Part shown: piece after piece, positions 42,517-50,772 of the stretch | Layout: every line of letters starts with the position of its first letter | Position numbering within the stretch: position 1 is the first letter of the stretch | Origin: UBA7239 sp964509075 | GTDB lineage: Bacteria; Pseudomonadota; Gammaproteobacteria; Pseudomonadales; UBA7239 | Direction of reading: 5' to 3' | Length of the DNA stretch: 64,000 nucleotides | Assembly: GCA_964509075.1 (NCBI GenBank) | Contig: CAZDWC010000004.1 | Span: 253,620 to 317,619, forward strand | Translations under genes and position numbers: made by a program | Notes under the pieces: generated by a model | Told to the model about the DNA's origin: nothing | The model's input: only the letters and a program-made list of their open reading frames with translations | Database searches by the model: none

Positions 42517-44307
42517 CTAGTTGAAGCGGTCCAGTGCTGGGGCAACACGCATGACTTCCTCGACGGTGGTCAGCCCCGCTGCGACTTTTTGTGCGCCGGA
42601 CAGGCGCAAGGTGCGCATGCCTTCGCGCATGGCCTGTTGTCGCAACTGTGCGAGATCGGTCTTGTCGCTGACCAGTTCCTTGATGCTGTCGGTGAACGAC
42701 AGGATTTCATAAATGCCTTCGCGGCCGCGATAGCCGGTGTTGCGGCATTCGAGGCAACCGACGGGTTTGTAGGCATGTGCAGGTGTCGCGACTTTCCACG
42801 GTCTGGTCAGCGCTTTCCAGGCTTCCTCATCAATGATGGTTTCTTCCTTGCAGTGTGGACACAGGCGACGCACCAGTCGTTGCGCCATGACGCCGAGCAA
42901 TGTCGAGCGCAGCAGATAAGCGGGAATGCCGAGATCTTGCAGACGCGTAATGGCCGTCGGTGCGTCATTGGTGTGCAGCGTCGACAAAACCAGATGGCCT
43001 GTCATCGCAGCCTGCACAGCCATATCGGCCGTTTCCTGATCGCGGATCTCGCCAATCATGATGATGTCCGGATCCTGACGCATCAGCGTGCGCACACCGG
43101 TGGCGAAGTCGACATCAATCGCGCGGTTGACCTGCATCTGGTTGAAATTTTCCTCCACCATTTCGATCGGATCCTCGATAGTCGAGACATTCACTTCCGG
43201 TGTGGCGATCTGTTTCAGCGATGAATACAGCGTGGTGGTTTTGCCGGAGCCGGTAGGGCCGGTGACCAGCACAATACCGTTGGGCTGGTTGATCATCTGC
43301 GTCCAGCGCTTGAGATCGTCATTGATCAGGCCGAGCTCCGGGAAGGTTTTCACCAGGATTTCCGGATCGAAAATCCGCATCACCAGCTTTTCGCCAAATG
43401 CGGTAGGTAGTGTCGACATACGCAGCTCGACTTCGCTGCCGTCCGGTTTTTCCGTTTTGATGCGGCCGTCCTGCGGCTTTCGCTTTTCGGCAATATTCAT
43501 GCGGCCGAGAATTTTGAGGCGACTGGTGACGGCAATCATCACGCGCGCCGGCAATTCGTAAACCTGGTGCAGCACGCCGTCGATGCGGAAACGCACCTTG
43601 CCGAATTCGCGGCGCGGTTCGATGTGAATGTCACTGGCGCGTTGTGCAAAAGCGTATTGCAGCAACCAGTCGACAATATTGACGATGTGCTGGTCGTTGG
43701 CTTCCGGATCTTTCAGTTCTGACAGTTTCAGCAGCTGCTCGAAATTGCCTATGCTGAGGTTGTTGCCGTAATTGTTGTCGCTGGCGTTGGAAACCGAACG
43801 CGACAGTGAATAGAACTCCACCATGTAACGTGCGAGATCGGACGGTTTGACGATGACGCGCTTGATGGTGCGTTTGGCGGTCTGGCGTATGCCTTCTTCC
43901 CATGTGTAGAGATAGGGTTGGGCGCTGGCGATGGTAATGTCATCGGCGGTGGCAGCGACACAGAGAATCTGGTGGCGCTTGGCAAAAGCGAACGACATGA
44001 TGTCAGTCACTGCTGTGACGTTGATCTTGAGTGGATCGATATGGAAATGCGGCTGGCCGGATTTTTCTGCCAGCCAGTCGGTGAGGCGCTCCTCATCCAG
44101 CAGTTTGCCTGGGCGCTGCTGATCCTGCAGATTCTGTTTGGCAATGAACGAGAGCGGGTGCAGCAGCGCGTTCTCGCGCGAGCGCGGCGTGCCGGCCAGA
44201 TAGTTGGCGTCGCGCTTGTCCATCAGGCCATCGGCCACCAGTTCGTCCAGTGTGTTGCGCATTTCCAGCAGACGCTCCGGTGGTCGGCTGGTGACAGGGC
44301 TGCTCAT
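42517..44307 (-). CDS. GspE/PilB-family secretion or pilus ATPase
   Basis: The 596-residue protein has the N-terminal GspE N1 domain, ASDIHIEPR, Walker A GPTGSGKTTTLYSS, an Asp box (STIEDPIE), Walker B MRQDPDIIMIGEIRD, a His box (GHLVLSTLHTNDA) and a C4 zinc site (CPHC and CLEC). It would power type II secretion or type IV pilus assembly as a hexamer on the cytoplasmic membrane. No gspF, gspD or pil genes are nearby, so it cannot be assigned to either system and may act on partners elsewhere. ATG 44307 was used; the TTG two codons upstream is less likely. Confidence 0.9.
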   Translation of the reverse strand: MSSPVTSRPPERLLEMRNTLDELVADGLMDKRDANYLAGTPRSRENALLHPLSFIAKQNLQDQQRPGKLLDEERLTDWLAEKSGQPHFHIDPLKINVTAVTDIMSFAFAKRHQILCVAATADDITIASAQPYLYTWEEGIRQTAKRTIKRVIVKPSDLARYMVEFYSLSRSVSNASDNNYGNNLSIGNFEQLLKLSELKDPEANDQHIVNIVDWLLQYAFAQRASDIHIEPRREFGKVRFRIDGVLHQVYELPARVMIAVTSRLKILGRMNIAEKRKPQDGRIKTEKPDGSEVELRMSTLPTAFGEKLVMRIFDPEILVKTFPELGLINDDLKRWTQMINQPNGIVLVTGPTGSGKTTTLYSSLKQIATPEVNVSTIEDPIEMVEENFNQMQVNRAIDVDFATGVRTLMRQDPDIIMIGEIRDQETADMAVQAAMTGHLVLSTLHTNDAPTAITRLQDLGIPAYLLRSTLLGVMAQRLVRRLCPHCKEETIIDEEAWKALTRPWKVATPAHAYKPVGCLECRNTGYRGREGIYEILSFTDSIKELVSDKTDLAQLRQQAMREGMRTLRLSGAQKVAAGLTTVEEVMRVAPALDRFN

Positions 44308-44399
44308 CGGCAAAATTCCAGATTGGTATGGGCCGATTGTAGCGGTATCCGCAGGTAAATCTGCAAGACAGACCGCAAAACCACTGGCGGCAGCACAAA

Positions 44400-44425
44400 C
44401 AAAAACGCCCCGCAGTGCGGGGCGT
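44400..44425 (-). terminator. Intrinsic terminator after cytochrome c5 gene
   Basis: ACGCCCCGCA pairs with TGCGGGGCGT around a two-base tip; on the minus strand the stem is followed by TTTTTG. It lies just after the cytochrome gene stop and in front of the GspE/PilB start, so it separates the two units. Confidence 0.9.
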
Positions 44426-44441
44426 CTCGTGCTGGGGGCAC

Positions 44442-44861
44442 TTATTTGCCGATCTTGACCAACATGTAGTCGACGGTAGCTTTCAGCTCGTCGTCACTGC
44501 AGGCCATGCACAGGCCTTTGGGAGGCATGGCGTTGAAGCCGCCAATGGCGCTCTTGTAGAGGCCATCCTTGCCGCGTGCAGCAAGACGGGGTTCCCAGGC
44601 TGCTGCGTCACCGATTTTGGGTGCGCCTGCAGCGCCTGTGGAGTGACAACCGGTACAGGAGGTATTGAAAACCTGCTCGCCGGATTTGGCAGCACCACCC
44701 GCTGCGGCAACCGGTGCGGCGGCGCAGGGTTCACCAGCCTTGCACACCTGGCCAACCGGCGCGGTATTGGCAGCGGCCTTGTCTTCAGCCTGTACAGAAA
44801 AAGCACACAGCAGGGCAATGCCGGCTGCAACAGCGGAAAGCGATTTGATAAAGGTTTTCAC
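44442..44861 (-). CDS. Cytochrome c5-like periplasmic c-type cytochrome
   Basis: The 139-residue protein has a signal peptide (MKTFIKSLSAVAAGIALLCAFSVQA), an Ala-rich linker with an additional Cys pair, and a single haem-c site SCTGCHSTG. It continues with PKIGDAAAWEPRLAARGKDGLY and the axial Met region NAMPPKGLCMACSD. The two cysteines in that last motif are typical of cytochrome c5. It moves electrons in the periplasm, for example to cytochrome oxidases. It has its own terminator and is upstream of nothing on its strand, so it is likely monocistronic. Confidence 0.94.
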   Translation of the reverse strand: MKTFIKSLSAVAAGIALLCAFSVQAEDKAAANTAPVGQVCKAGEPCAAAPVAAAGGAAKSGEQVFNTSCTGCHSTGAAGAPKIGDAAAWEPRLAARGKDGLYKSAIGGFNAMPPKGLCMACSDDELKATVDYMLVKIGK

Positions 44862-44992
44862 GAGATGTCTCCTGTAGACAAGCTGAAAGCGGGGTGATTA
44901 TAGCCCTGAGCTGCTGCCCGTGACAGTGACAGAAGATCGCAGCGCAGCAATCTTCTGCCTCAGGTCAAGCGTTTGCGCTACAGGAGACAGGC

Positions 44993-46129
44993 TCAGGCCT
45001 TCTTGTCGTCAAAGAAGGATTTCATGCCGTCAAACCAAGACGACTTCTTCGGCGAGTTGGCCTTGCCTTCAGTGCTGGACTGGAACTGGCGCAGCAGGTC
45101 TTTTTGCTGCTTGGTCAGGTTCACCGGTGTTTCGATGGTGACCTTGCAGATCAGGTCGCCGGCCTGTCCGCCGCGTATCGGCACTACACCCTTGCCACGC
45201 AAGCGGAATAACTTGCCGGTCTGGGTTTCTTCCGGCACTTTCAGCATCACCTTGCCGTCGAGTGTCGGCACTTCCAGGTCGCCGCCGAGTGCTGCATCGA
45301 CAAAGCTGATCGGCACTTCGCAGTACAGGTTCTTGCCTTCGCGCTCGAAGATCTTGTGCGGGCGCACGGCGATCTGCACATAGAGGTCGCCGCTGGGGCC
45401 GTTGTCGGTACCGGCTTCGCCTTCGCCGGCGAGGCGGATGCGGTCACCATTGTCGACACCGGCCGGAATTTTCACCGACAGCGTTTTTTCTTCTTCCACG
45501 CGGCCGTGTCCACGACAGGTGCCGCAGGGGTCGCTGATGGTGGTGCCCTTGCCGCGACAATGCGGACAGGTCTGCTGCACGGCAAAAAAGCCCTGCTGCA
45601 TGCGCACCTGGCCGATGCCGTTACAGGTCTTGCAGGTCACGGGTTTGGAGCCGGCCTTGGCGCCGGAGCCCTCGCAGGTTTTGCACGCGACCAATGTCGG
45701 CACGCGAATCTTGGTGCTGGTGCCGCGCACCGCTTCTTCCAGATCGATTTCGAGGTTGTAGCGCAGGTCCGAGCCGCGCTGCGGGCCGCCGCGCGCGCGC
45801 CCACCGCCACCACCGCCGAAAATATCGCCGAACACGTCGCCGAAAATATCGCTGAAATTGCCGAAGCCGGCGCCGCCAGCACCACCGCCCATGCCGCCGG
45901 TGCCGTCGAACGCGGCATGGCCCATGCGGTCATAAGCGGCGCGTTTCTGCGCGTCGCTGAGAATCTCGTAAGCCTCGGAGGCTTCCTTGAATTTCTCCTC
46001 GGCATCCTTGTCATCCGGATTGCGGTCCGGATGGAATTTCATAGCGTTGCGTTTGTAGGCTTTCTTGATTTCCGCCTCGTCCGCATCTTTCTTGACGCCC
46101 AGTACTTCGTAGTAATCGCGTTTGGCCAT
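44993..46129 (-). CDS. dnaJ: Chaperone DnaJ (Hsp40)
   Basis: The 378-residue type I Hsp40 has the J-domain with the essential His-Pro-Asp (AMKFHPDRNPDDKD), then a Gly/Phe-rich linker (GGMGGGAGGAGFGNF). A zinc-finger region follows with four CxxCxGxG repeats (CKTCEGSG, CKTCNGIG, CPHCRGKG, CGTCRGHG), then a C-terminal peptide-binding domain. It stimulates DnaK ATPase and delivers unfolded clients. It lies 80 bases after dnaK, with a hairpin between. Confidence 0.98.
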   Translation of the reverse strand: MAKRDYYEVLGVKKDADEAEIKKAYKRNAMKFHPDRNPDDKDAEEKFKEASEAYEILSDAQKRAAYDRMGHAAFDGTGGMGGGAGGAGFGNFSDIFGDVFGDIFGGGGGGRARGGPQRGSDLRYNLEIDLEEAVRGTSTKIRVPTLVACKTCEGSGAKAGSKPVTCKTCNGIGQVRMQQGFFAVQQTCPHCRGKGTTISDPCGTCRGHGRVEEEKTLSVKIPAGVDNGDRIRLAGEGEAGTDNGPSGDLYVQIAVRPHKIFEREGKNLYCEVPISFVDAALGGDLEVPTLDGKVMLKVPEETQTGKLFRLRGKGVVPIRGGQAGDLICKVTIETPVNLTKQQKDLLRQFQSSTEGKANSPKKSSWFDGMKSFFDDKKA

Positions 46130-46161
46130 GGTGCTGTCTCGTTGCCCGTCATTAACACAAA

Positions 46162-46180
46162 AGCGCGGACGAACCGCGCT
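46162..46180 (-). other. Hairpin between dnaK and dnaJ
   Basis: AGCGCGG-TTCGT-CCGCGCT followed by TTTTG on the minus strand forms a 7-bp stem with a short T-run. This is a weak terminator or attenuator that could lower dnaJ expression relative to dnaK, or mark an mRNA processing point. The structure is visible; the effect is inferred. Confidence 0.6.
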
Positions 46181-46209
46181 CTGTGTTGTTCGTCTTCAGC
46201 TGACTGGAA

Positions 46210-48114
46210 TTACTTGTCTTTCACTTCTTCAAATTCCGCATCGACCACATCGTCGGCGCCGCCAGCAGCTTGTGCGCCGGCGTCACCTTGTTGTGCGGCT
46301 TCCGCATACATTTTCTGTGCGAGATTGCCGGACGCTTCCGACAATTTTTGCGCAGCCGCTTCGATGCGTTCCTTGTCATCGGTTTTCACGGCTTCGTCGA
46401 CTTCTTTCAGCGCCGCTTCGATGGCGGTTTTTTCTTCGTCGCTGGCTTTGTCGCCGGCTTCGGTCAACGTCTTGCGTGTGGCGTGTGCCAGACCTTCCGC
46501 CATGTTGCGCGCAGTCACCAGCTCCTCGAATTTTTTGTCCGCTTCGGCATTGGCTTCGGCATCGCGCACCATTTGCTGGATTTCAGCATCGCTCAAGCCG
46601 GAAGACGCCTTGATAACGATGGACTGCTGTTTGCCAGTCGCCTTGTCTTTCGCGCTGACGTTGAGAATGCCGTTGGCGTCGATGTCGAAAGTCACTTCAA
46701 TCTGCGGTACGCCGCGCGGTGCGGGCGGGATGTCCGCCAGATCGAAACGGCCCAGCGATTTGTTCTGTGTGGCCTGTTTGCGTTCACCTTGCACCACGTG
46801 AATGGTTACAGCGCCCTGATTGTCTTCTGCAGTCGAGAACACGTTGGATTTGCGCGTCGGGATCGTGGTGTTTTTCTCGATCAACGGTGTGGCCACGCCG
46901 CCCATGGTTTCGATGCCCAGCGTCAATGGTGTGACATCCAGCAGCAATACGTCTTTGACGTCGCCCGACAAGATAGCGCCTTGATACGCGGCGCCAATTG
47001 CCACCGCTTCATCCGGGTTCACGTCCTTGCGCGGCTCTTTACCGAAGAAGGCTTTTACTTTTTCCTGTACCAGCGGCATGCGCGTCTGGCCGCCGACGAG
47101 AATAACGTCGGCGATATCGGAGACTTTCAGACCGGCATCGGCCAGTGCAGTTTTCACCGGCGCCATGGAACGATCGACCAGGCCTTCTACCAGCGCTTCC
47201 AGTTTCGCGCGTGACAGCTTTACTACCAAGTGTTTCGGGCCTGTGTTGTCGGCCGTAATGTACGGCAGGTTCACTTCAGTTTGTTGAGAGGATGACAATT
47301 CGATCTTGGCTTTTTCAGCGGCCTCTTTCAGGCGCTGCATGGCCAGTGGATCACCTTTGAGATTGATGCCGTTGGTTTTCTTGAATTCTTCGGCCAGATA
47401 ATCAATCAGTGCGAGGTCGAAATCTTCGCCGCCGAGGAAGGTGTCGCCGTTGGTAGACAGCACTTCGAACTGGTGTTCGCCGTCGACTTCCGCGATTTCG
47501 ATAATTGAAATATCAAACGTACCGCCGCCGAGATCGTAAACAGCAATCTTGCGATCGCCTTCCTGCTTGTCCATGCCGAAAGCAATGGCAGCAGCGGTCG
47601 GTTCGTTGATGATGCGTTTCACTTCCAGGCCCGCGATGCGGCCAGCGTCTTTGGTGGCTTGACGCTGCGAATCGTTGAAGTAGGCCGGTACGGTGATAAC
47701 CGCTTCGGTGACTTTCTCGCCGAGATAATCTTCAGCGGTTTTTTTCATTTTTTTCAACACTTCGGCAGAAATCTGTGGCGGCGCTTTCTTGTCGCCTTTG
47801 GCTTCTACCCACGCGTCGCCGTTGTCGGCAGCGATGATCTTGTACGGCACCATGCTGATGTCTTTTTGCACGACATCATCCTTGAAGCGACGACCGATAA
47901 GGCGCTTCACGGCAAACAGGGTGTTGGCCGGATTGGTGACAGCCTGACGTTTGGCGCTCTGGCCGACCAGCACTTCGCTGTCATCGGTGAAGGCGACGAT
48001 CGATGGTGTGGTGCGATCACCTTCCGCGTTTTCGATAACTTTTACCTTGTCGCCTTCGAGAATGGCCACGCAGGAATTGGTGGTGCCGAGGTCGATACCG
48101 ATAATCTTGCCCAT
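46210..48114 (-). CDS. dnaK: Chaperone DnaK (Hsp70)
   Basis: The 634-residue protein is a canonical Hsp70. It has an N-terminal ATPase domain beginning GIDLGTTNSCVAI, with the phosphate loop VYDLGGGTFDISI and VLVGGQTRMPLV. The substrate-binding domain has LLLDVTPLTLGIETMGG, a helical lid, and the typical acidic end DVVDAEFEEVKDK. It refolds proteins with DnaJ and GrpE. A sigma-32-type promoter lies 52-79 bases before the ATG, so it should be heat-induced independently of grpE. Confidence 0.99.
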   Translation of the reverse strand: MGKIIGIDLGTTNSCVAILEGDKVKVIENAEGDRTTPSIVAFTDDSEVLVGQSAKRQAVTNPANTLFAVKRLIGRRFKDDVVQKDISMVPYKIIAADNGDAWVEAKGDKKAPPQISAEVLKKMKKTAEDYLGEKVTEAVITVPAYFNDSQRQATKDAGRIAGLEVKRIINEPTAAAIAFGMDKQEGDRKIAVYDLGGGTFDISIIEIAEVDGEHQFEVLSTNGDTFLGGEDFDLALIDYLAEEFKKTNGINLKGDPLAMQRLKEAAEKAKIELSSSQQTEVNLPYITADNTGPKHLVVKLSRAKLEALVEGLVDRSMAPVKTALADAGLKVSDIADVILVGGQTRMPLVQEKVKAFFGKEPRKDVNPDEAVAIGAAYQGAILSGDVKDVLLLDVTPLTLGIETMGGVATPLIEKNTTIPTRKSNVFSTAEDNQGAVTIHVVQGERKQATQNKSLGRFDLADIPPAPRGVPQIEVTFDIDANGILNVSAKDKATGKQQSIVIKASSGLSDAEIQQMVRDAEANAEADKKFEELVTARNMAEGLAHATRKTLTEAGDKASDEEKTAIEAALKEVDEAVKTDDKERIEAAAQKLSEASGNLAQKMYAEAAQQGDAGAQAAGGADDVVDAEFEEVKDK

Positions 48115-48165
48115 GTGCTGTCTCCGCTGTGCCGCCCGTGGCGGCTATCAATTAACTTGGCTTGT

Positions 48166-48193
48166 ATATTGGTCTGTTCAAATCGTTTTCAAG
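48166..48193 (-). promoter_or_regulatory. Sigma-32-type promoter for dnaK
   Basis: On the minus strand CTTGAAA (48187-48193) and CCAATAT (48166-48172) are separated by 14 bases. The heat-shock consensus is CTTGAAA and CCCATNT with 11-16 bases between, so there is one mismatch. The last base of the -35 box is also the first base of the adjoining repeat. Confidence 0.75.
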
Positions 48194-48268
48194 TAGGGGC
48201 AGGTCTTGTGCCTGCCCAGATGTTTTGTGGTGCGACGCCATCAGGGCGGGCACAAGGCCCGCCCCTAC
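48193..48268. repeat. REP-like inverted pair (REPIN-like) between grpE and dnaK
   Basis: Two 25-base units face each other, GTAGGGGC...CTTGTGCC...GCCC at 48193-48217 and its near-complement at 48244-48268, with a 26-base spacer. Each unit is itself a small palindrome. A third related unit is at 38029-38052. Together they fit a mobile palindromic repeat of the REP/REPIN kind; no REP-associated transposase gene is in the window. Confidence 0.75.
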
Positions 48269-48269
48269 A

Positions 48270-48779
48270 TCACGCCGATTTGGCCACTGCCACCATCGCC
48301 GGGCGCAACAGGCGGCCGTTGAGGCTGTAGCCCTTCTGCATCACGTCCACCACGGAATTGGGCGCGGCGTGCGGGGCGTCCAGCATGGCGATGGCCTGGT
48401 GGTGTTCCGGGTTGAAGTGTTCGCCGTGCGGGTTGATCAGGTTGACGCCGAATTTTTCCAGCGTCGCCAGCAGCGATTTCAGCGTCAGTTCCACGCCTTC
48501 ACGGTTGGCCTCTTCTTCTGCCGGAATGGCGGCGAGGGCGCGCTCGAGGTTGTCGACGACCGGCAACAGTTCACCGGCGAATTTCTCCAGCGCGAACTTG
48601 TGCGCTTTCTCCACATCCTGTTCCGCGCGGCGGCGCACGTTCTGCATTTCGGCGGCGCTGCGCAGCACCTGTTCCCGCGCGCCGACCAGTTCGGCCTGCA
48701 GGGCGTCGAGCTGGGCTTGCAGGGTAGCTTCCGGGCTCAGTTCTTCAATGGATTCGGCGGGTGTTTCTGGTTCGGACAC
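48270..48779 (-). CDS. grpE: Nucleotide exchange factor GrpE
   Basis: The 169-residue protein has a long N-terminal coiled coil (LQAQLDALQAELVGAREQ, then RSAAEMQNVRRRAEQDVEKA) and the C-terminal beta domain FNPEHHQAIAMLD, ending GYSLNGRLLRPAMVAVAK. It releases ADP from DnaK. GTG at 48779 is chosen because GAGGAG stands eight bases before it and protein length is then normal; longer upstream frames run through the promoter and leader. It has its own sigma-32-type promoter. Confidence 0.97.
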   Translation of the reverse strand: MSEPETPAESIEELSPEATLQAQLDALQAELVGAREQVLRSAAEMQNVRRRAEQDVEKAHKFALEKFAGELLPVVDNLERALAAIPAEEEANREGVELTLKSLLATLEKFGVNLINPHGEHFNPEHHQAIAMLDAPHAAPNSVVDVMQKGYSLNGRLLRPAMVAVAKSA

Positions 48780-48801
48780 GGTAGGTTCTCCTCGAAAACA
48801 A

Positions 48802-48841
48802 GGGGTCAGAGTCAAAAGCGCTGGCGCGGGACTCTGACCCC
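48802..48841. repeat. 12-bp perfect inverted repeat in the grpE leader
   Basis: GGGGTCAGAGTC at 48802-48813 and GACTCTGACCCC at 48830-48841 are exact complements with a 16-base spacer. The pair lies between the -10 box and the grpE ribosome site, so the transcript would carry a stable hairpin. The motif resembles repeats I recall as widespread in environmental bacterial genomes, which suggests insertion of a mobile palindrome rather than a purpose-built regulator. Confidence 0.8.
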
Positions 48842-48856
48842 AATGGATGGGCAGGG

Positions 48857-48884
48857 ATATGGGGCCAGCTGGCAGCTTTTCAAG
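48857..48884 (-). promoter_or_regulatory. Sigma-32-type promoter for grpE
   Basis: On the minus strand CTTGAAA (48878-48884), a 14-base spacer and CCCATAT (48857-48863) give an exact match to the heat-shock sigma factor consensus CTTGAAA/CCCATNT. Initiation near 48850 leaves a leader of about 70 bases that contains the inverted repeat described separately. Confidence 0.88.
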
Positions 48885-48927
48885 GCGCCCCCTACAATGC
48901 CCGCCGCAGTGAGGGGGGTAGAGGCGG

Positions 48928-50766
48928 ATGATTCGAGCTAAGCACGGGGCGGCGGCAATACTGCTGGCGGCATTGTCGGCACTGCCGGTATTGTCGTCTG
49001 CCGGCCCGACGACAGAAGCATTGGCTGATGATCCCCAGTGGCTGGCCCTGCTGCATATGCGTCGTGGCTTGACGGGCACCTACCACAGCGAGGTCGACGC
49101 CGAGGACTTTTTCCTGTCCGGCTCGGATCACGATGCCGCTGCCGAACTGCAGGCGACGCTGGAAGCCCTGCAGTCGCGCGGTGTCGGCCCCGGCAGCGCC
49201 TGGTGCCGCTTCCCGGCGCGGGCGCAATTTCTGGCTGGCCATTTCAGTCTGCAGGCGCCGGAAGGCCTGCAATGCGCAGAGCTGGACAACTGGCGTGCGC
49301 AATTCCACAGCGACGAGGCGGTGCTGGTGTTTCCCGAGCCCTACATGGGCAATGTCGCCTCGATTTTCGGCCACACCTTCCTGCGACTGGACTCTGCGGA
49401 CAAGCGCGCCCACCCGGTCCTGCTGTCCAAGGCCATGAGCTACTACGCCGACGTCGCTTCAGCCGGCAATACCGTGAGCTACATCGCCAAGGGGCTGGCG
49501 GGCGGTTTCGAGGGTGTGATCGAAGTGGCGCCGTATTTTCGCAAGCTGCGCAAGTACAGCGACAACGAAGATCGCGACATCCGCGAATACCGGCTGGCGC
49601 TGACGCCGGCGCAAATCCGTTTGTTCATTGACCATGCCTGGGAAGTGCGCGGCCACAGCTTCCATTACTTCTTTTTGACGGAGAATTGCTCCTATCGCCT
49701 GATCGCCATGCTCGACGTGGTGTCGCCCACACATCGCGTGCGCGAGGTGTTCAACTGGGATGCGATGCCGGTGGATACGGTCACCGCATTGCGCGATAAC
49801 CACCTGATAGCCGCCGAAAAGTATGTACCCTCCAATCGCAAGCGGTTTTACGAGGCGGTGGCGGCGCTGACACCGGCGCAGCGTGCACAGCTGCTGGCGC
49901 TGGCTCGCGGTGAGGTGCACGACGACGATGTAGAGGACCTGCACGTGCTGTCACTGGCGGCGGATTACAGCGCGATGCGTGTGCGTACCGATCCAGCGCA
50001 CGCCGGCGTGCACGGCGCCCAGGTCAACCGTTTGATACGCCGCCAGGCCGACTCTGGCCAGCTGCCGCCGGTGACAGTGACGCAATTGCAAGGCAGTGAC
50101 CCTACGGTGACCGGTCACCGCCAGATGCGTGCGCAGGCCGGGTTCAGCCATGAAGAAGGCCATGATTTCCTGCAGTTGGGCCTGCGCGCGGCCTACCACG
50201 ATTTTTATGATCCGCAACAGGCGTATCAGCCGGCGACCTCGCTGGAAGTGCTGGACCTGCGCCTGCGCCGTGACCTGGCGGACGGCGATATCGGTCTGGA
50301 GCGCATGCGCTGGTTCGCACTGGGTTCCTACAACAGCCGCGATGATTTCTTCAAGCCGCAATCCTGGGGCTTCAGCCTGTCGCGCCAGCGCGAGCTGATC
50401 GAGGGCGAACCGGAGCTGTTGCATGTCGTCGACGGCTATCGCGGACTGGCATTGGATTGTGGTGAATGGCTATGCCACGGCGAGGTGATCGCCGGCGTGC
50501 TCGGCGGCAGTGCGCTGGATCTGGGCTGGACGGCTCGTGCCGGCCTGCGCGCCGGGGCGCTGTATCAGCACGGCCCCTGGAGTGTTTCGGCGGACATCAG
50601 TGAACAGCAATACCTGGCAGGCGAGCATCGCGCCGTTGCCGGTATCGCGCTGGGTGCCGGTTATACCCTCGCACGGGACACGGCGCTACAGGCCAGCTAC
50701 CAGCGCGAGGATGACGGCGCAGGCAACCGGGAAATCCTGATGCTGTCGCTACGCCAGTTTTTCTGA
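48928..50766 (+). CDS. DUF4105 (Lnb-like) periplasmic protein
   Basis: The 612-residue protein has a signal peptide (MIRAKHGAAAILLAALSALPVLSSA) and the DUF4105 core at about 120-330, with FGHTFLRLD and FLTENCSYRL. The conserved His and Cys fit the permuted papain-like arrangement suggested for this family. The C-terminal 250 residues are beta-rich with a final aromatic (SLRQFF), like an outer-membrane barrel end. A peptidase or amidase role in the envelope is possible but unproven. GAGGCGG precedes the ATG. It diverges from grpE. Confidence 0.85.
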   Translation: MIRAKHGAAAILLAALSALPVLSSAGPTTEALADDPQWLALLHMRRGLTGTYHSEVDAEDFFLSGSDHDAAAELQATLEALQSRGVGPGSAWCRFPARAQFLAGHFSLQAPEGLQCAELDNWRAQFHSDEAVLVFPEPYMGNVASIFGHTFLRLDSADKRAHPVLLSKAMSYYADVASAGNTVSYIAKGLAGGFEGVIEVAPYFRKLRKYSDNEDRDIREYRLALTPAQIRLFIDHAWEVRGHSFHYFFLTENCSYRLIAMLDVVSPTHRVREVFNWDAMPVDTVTALRDNHLIAAEKYVPSNRKRFYEAVAALTPAQRAQLLALARGEVHDDDVEDLHVLSLAADYSAMRVRTDPAHAGVHGAQVNRLIRRQADSGQLPPVTVTQLQGSDPTVTGHRQMRAQAGFSHEEGHDFLQLGLRAAYHDFYDPQQAYQPATSLEVLDLRLRRDLADGDIGLERMRWFALGSYNSRDDFFKPQSWGFSLSRQRELIEGEPELLHVVDGYRGLALDCGEWLCHGEVIAGVLGGSALDLGWTARAGLRAGALYQHGPWSVSADISEQQYLAGEHRAVAGIALGAGYTLARDTALQASYQREDDGAGNREILMLSLRQFF

Positions 50767-50772
50767 GCTGAT

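Noticed and set aside
41026..43224. Long plus-strand open frame opposite glnE and the GspE/PilB gene
   Set aside because: It spans two convincing minus-strand genes with strong domain signatures, encodes a low-complexity Arg/His/Gln-rich product without a family pattern, and crosses the boundary between the two genes. It is a composition shadow.
45780..45910. G+C-rich simple-sequence stretch that might be a repeat element
   Set aside because: It codes for the Gly-rich linker of DnaJ, which is normal for that protein family.
48783..49079. Longer grpE reading frame extending upstream
   Set aside because: The extension would place the sigma-32-type promoter and the inverted repeat inside the coding sequence; GTG at 48779 has a good GAGGAG ribosome site and gives normal GrpE length.
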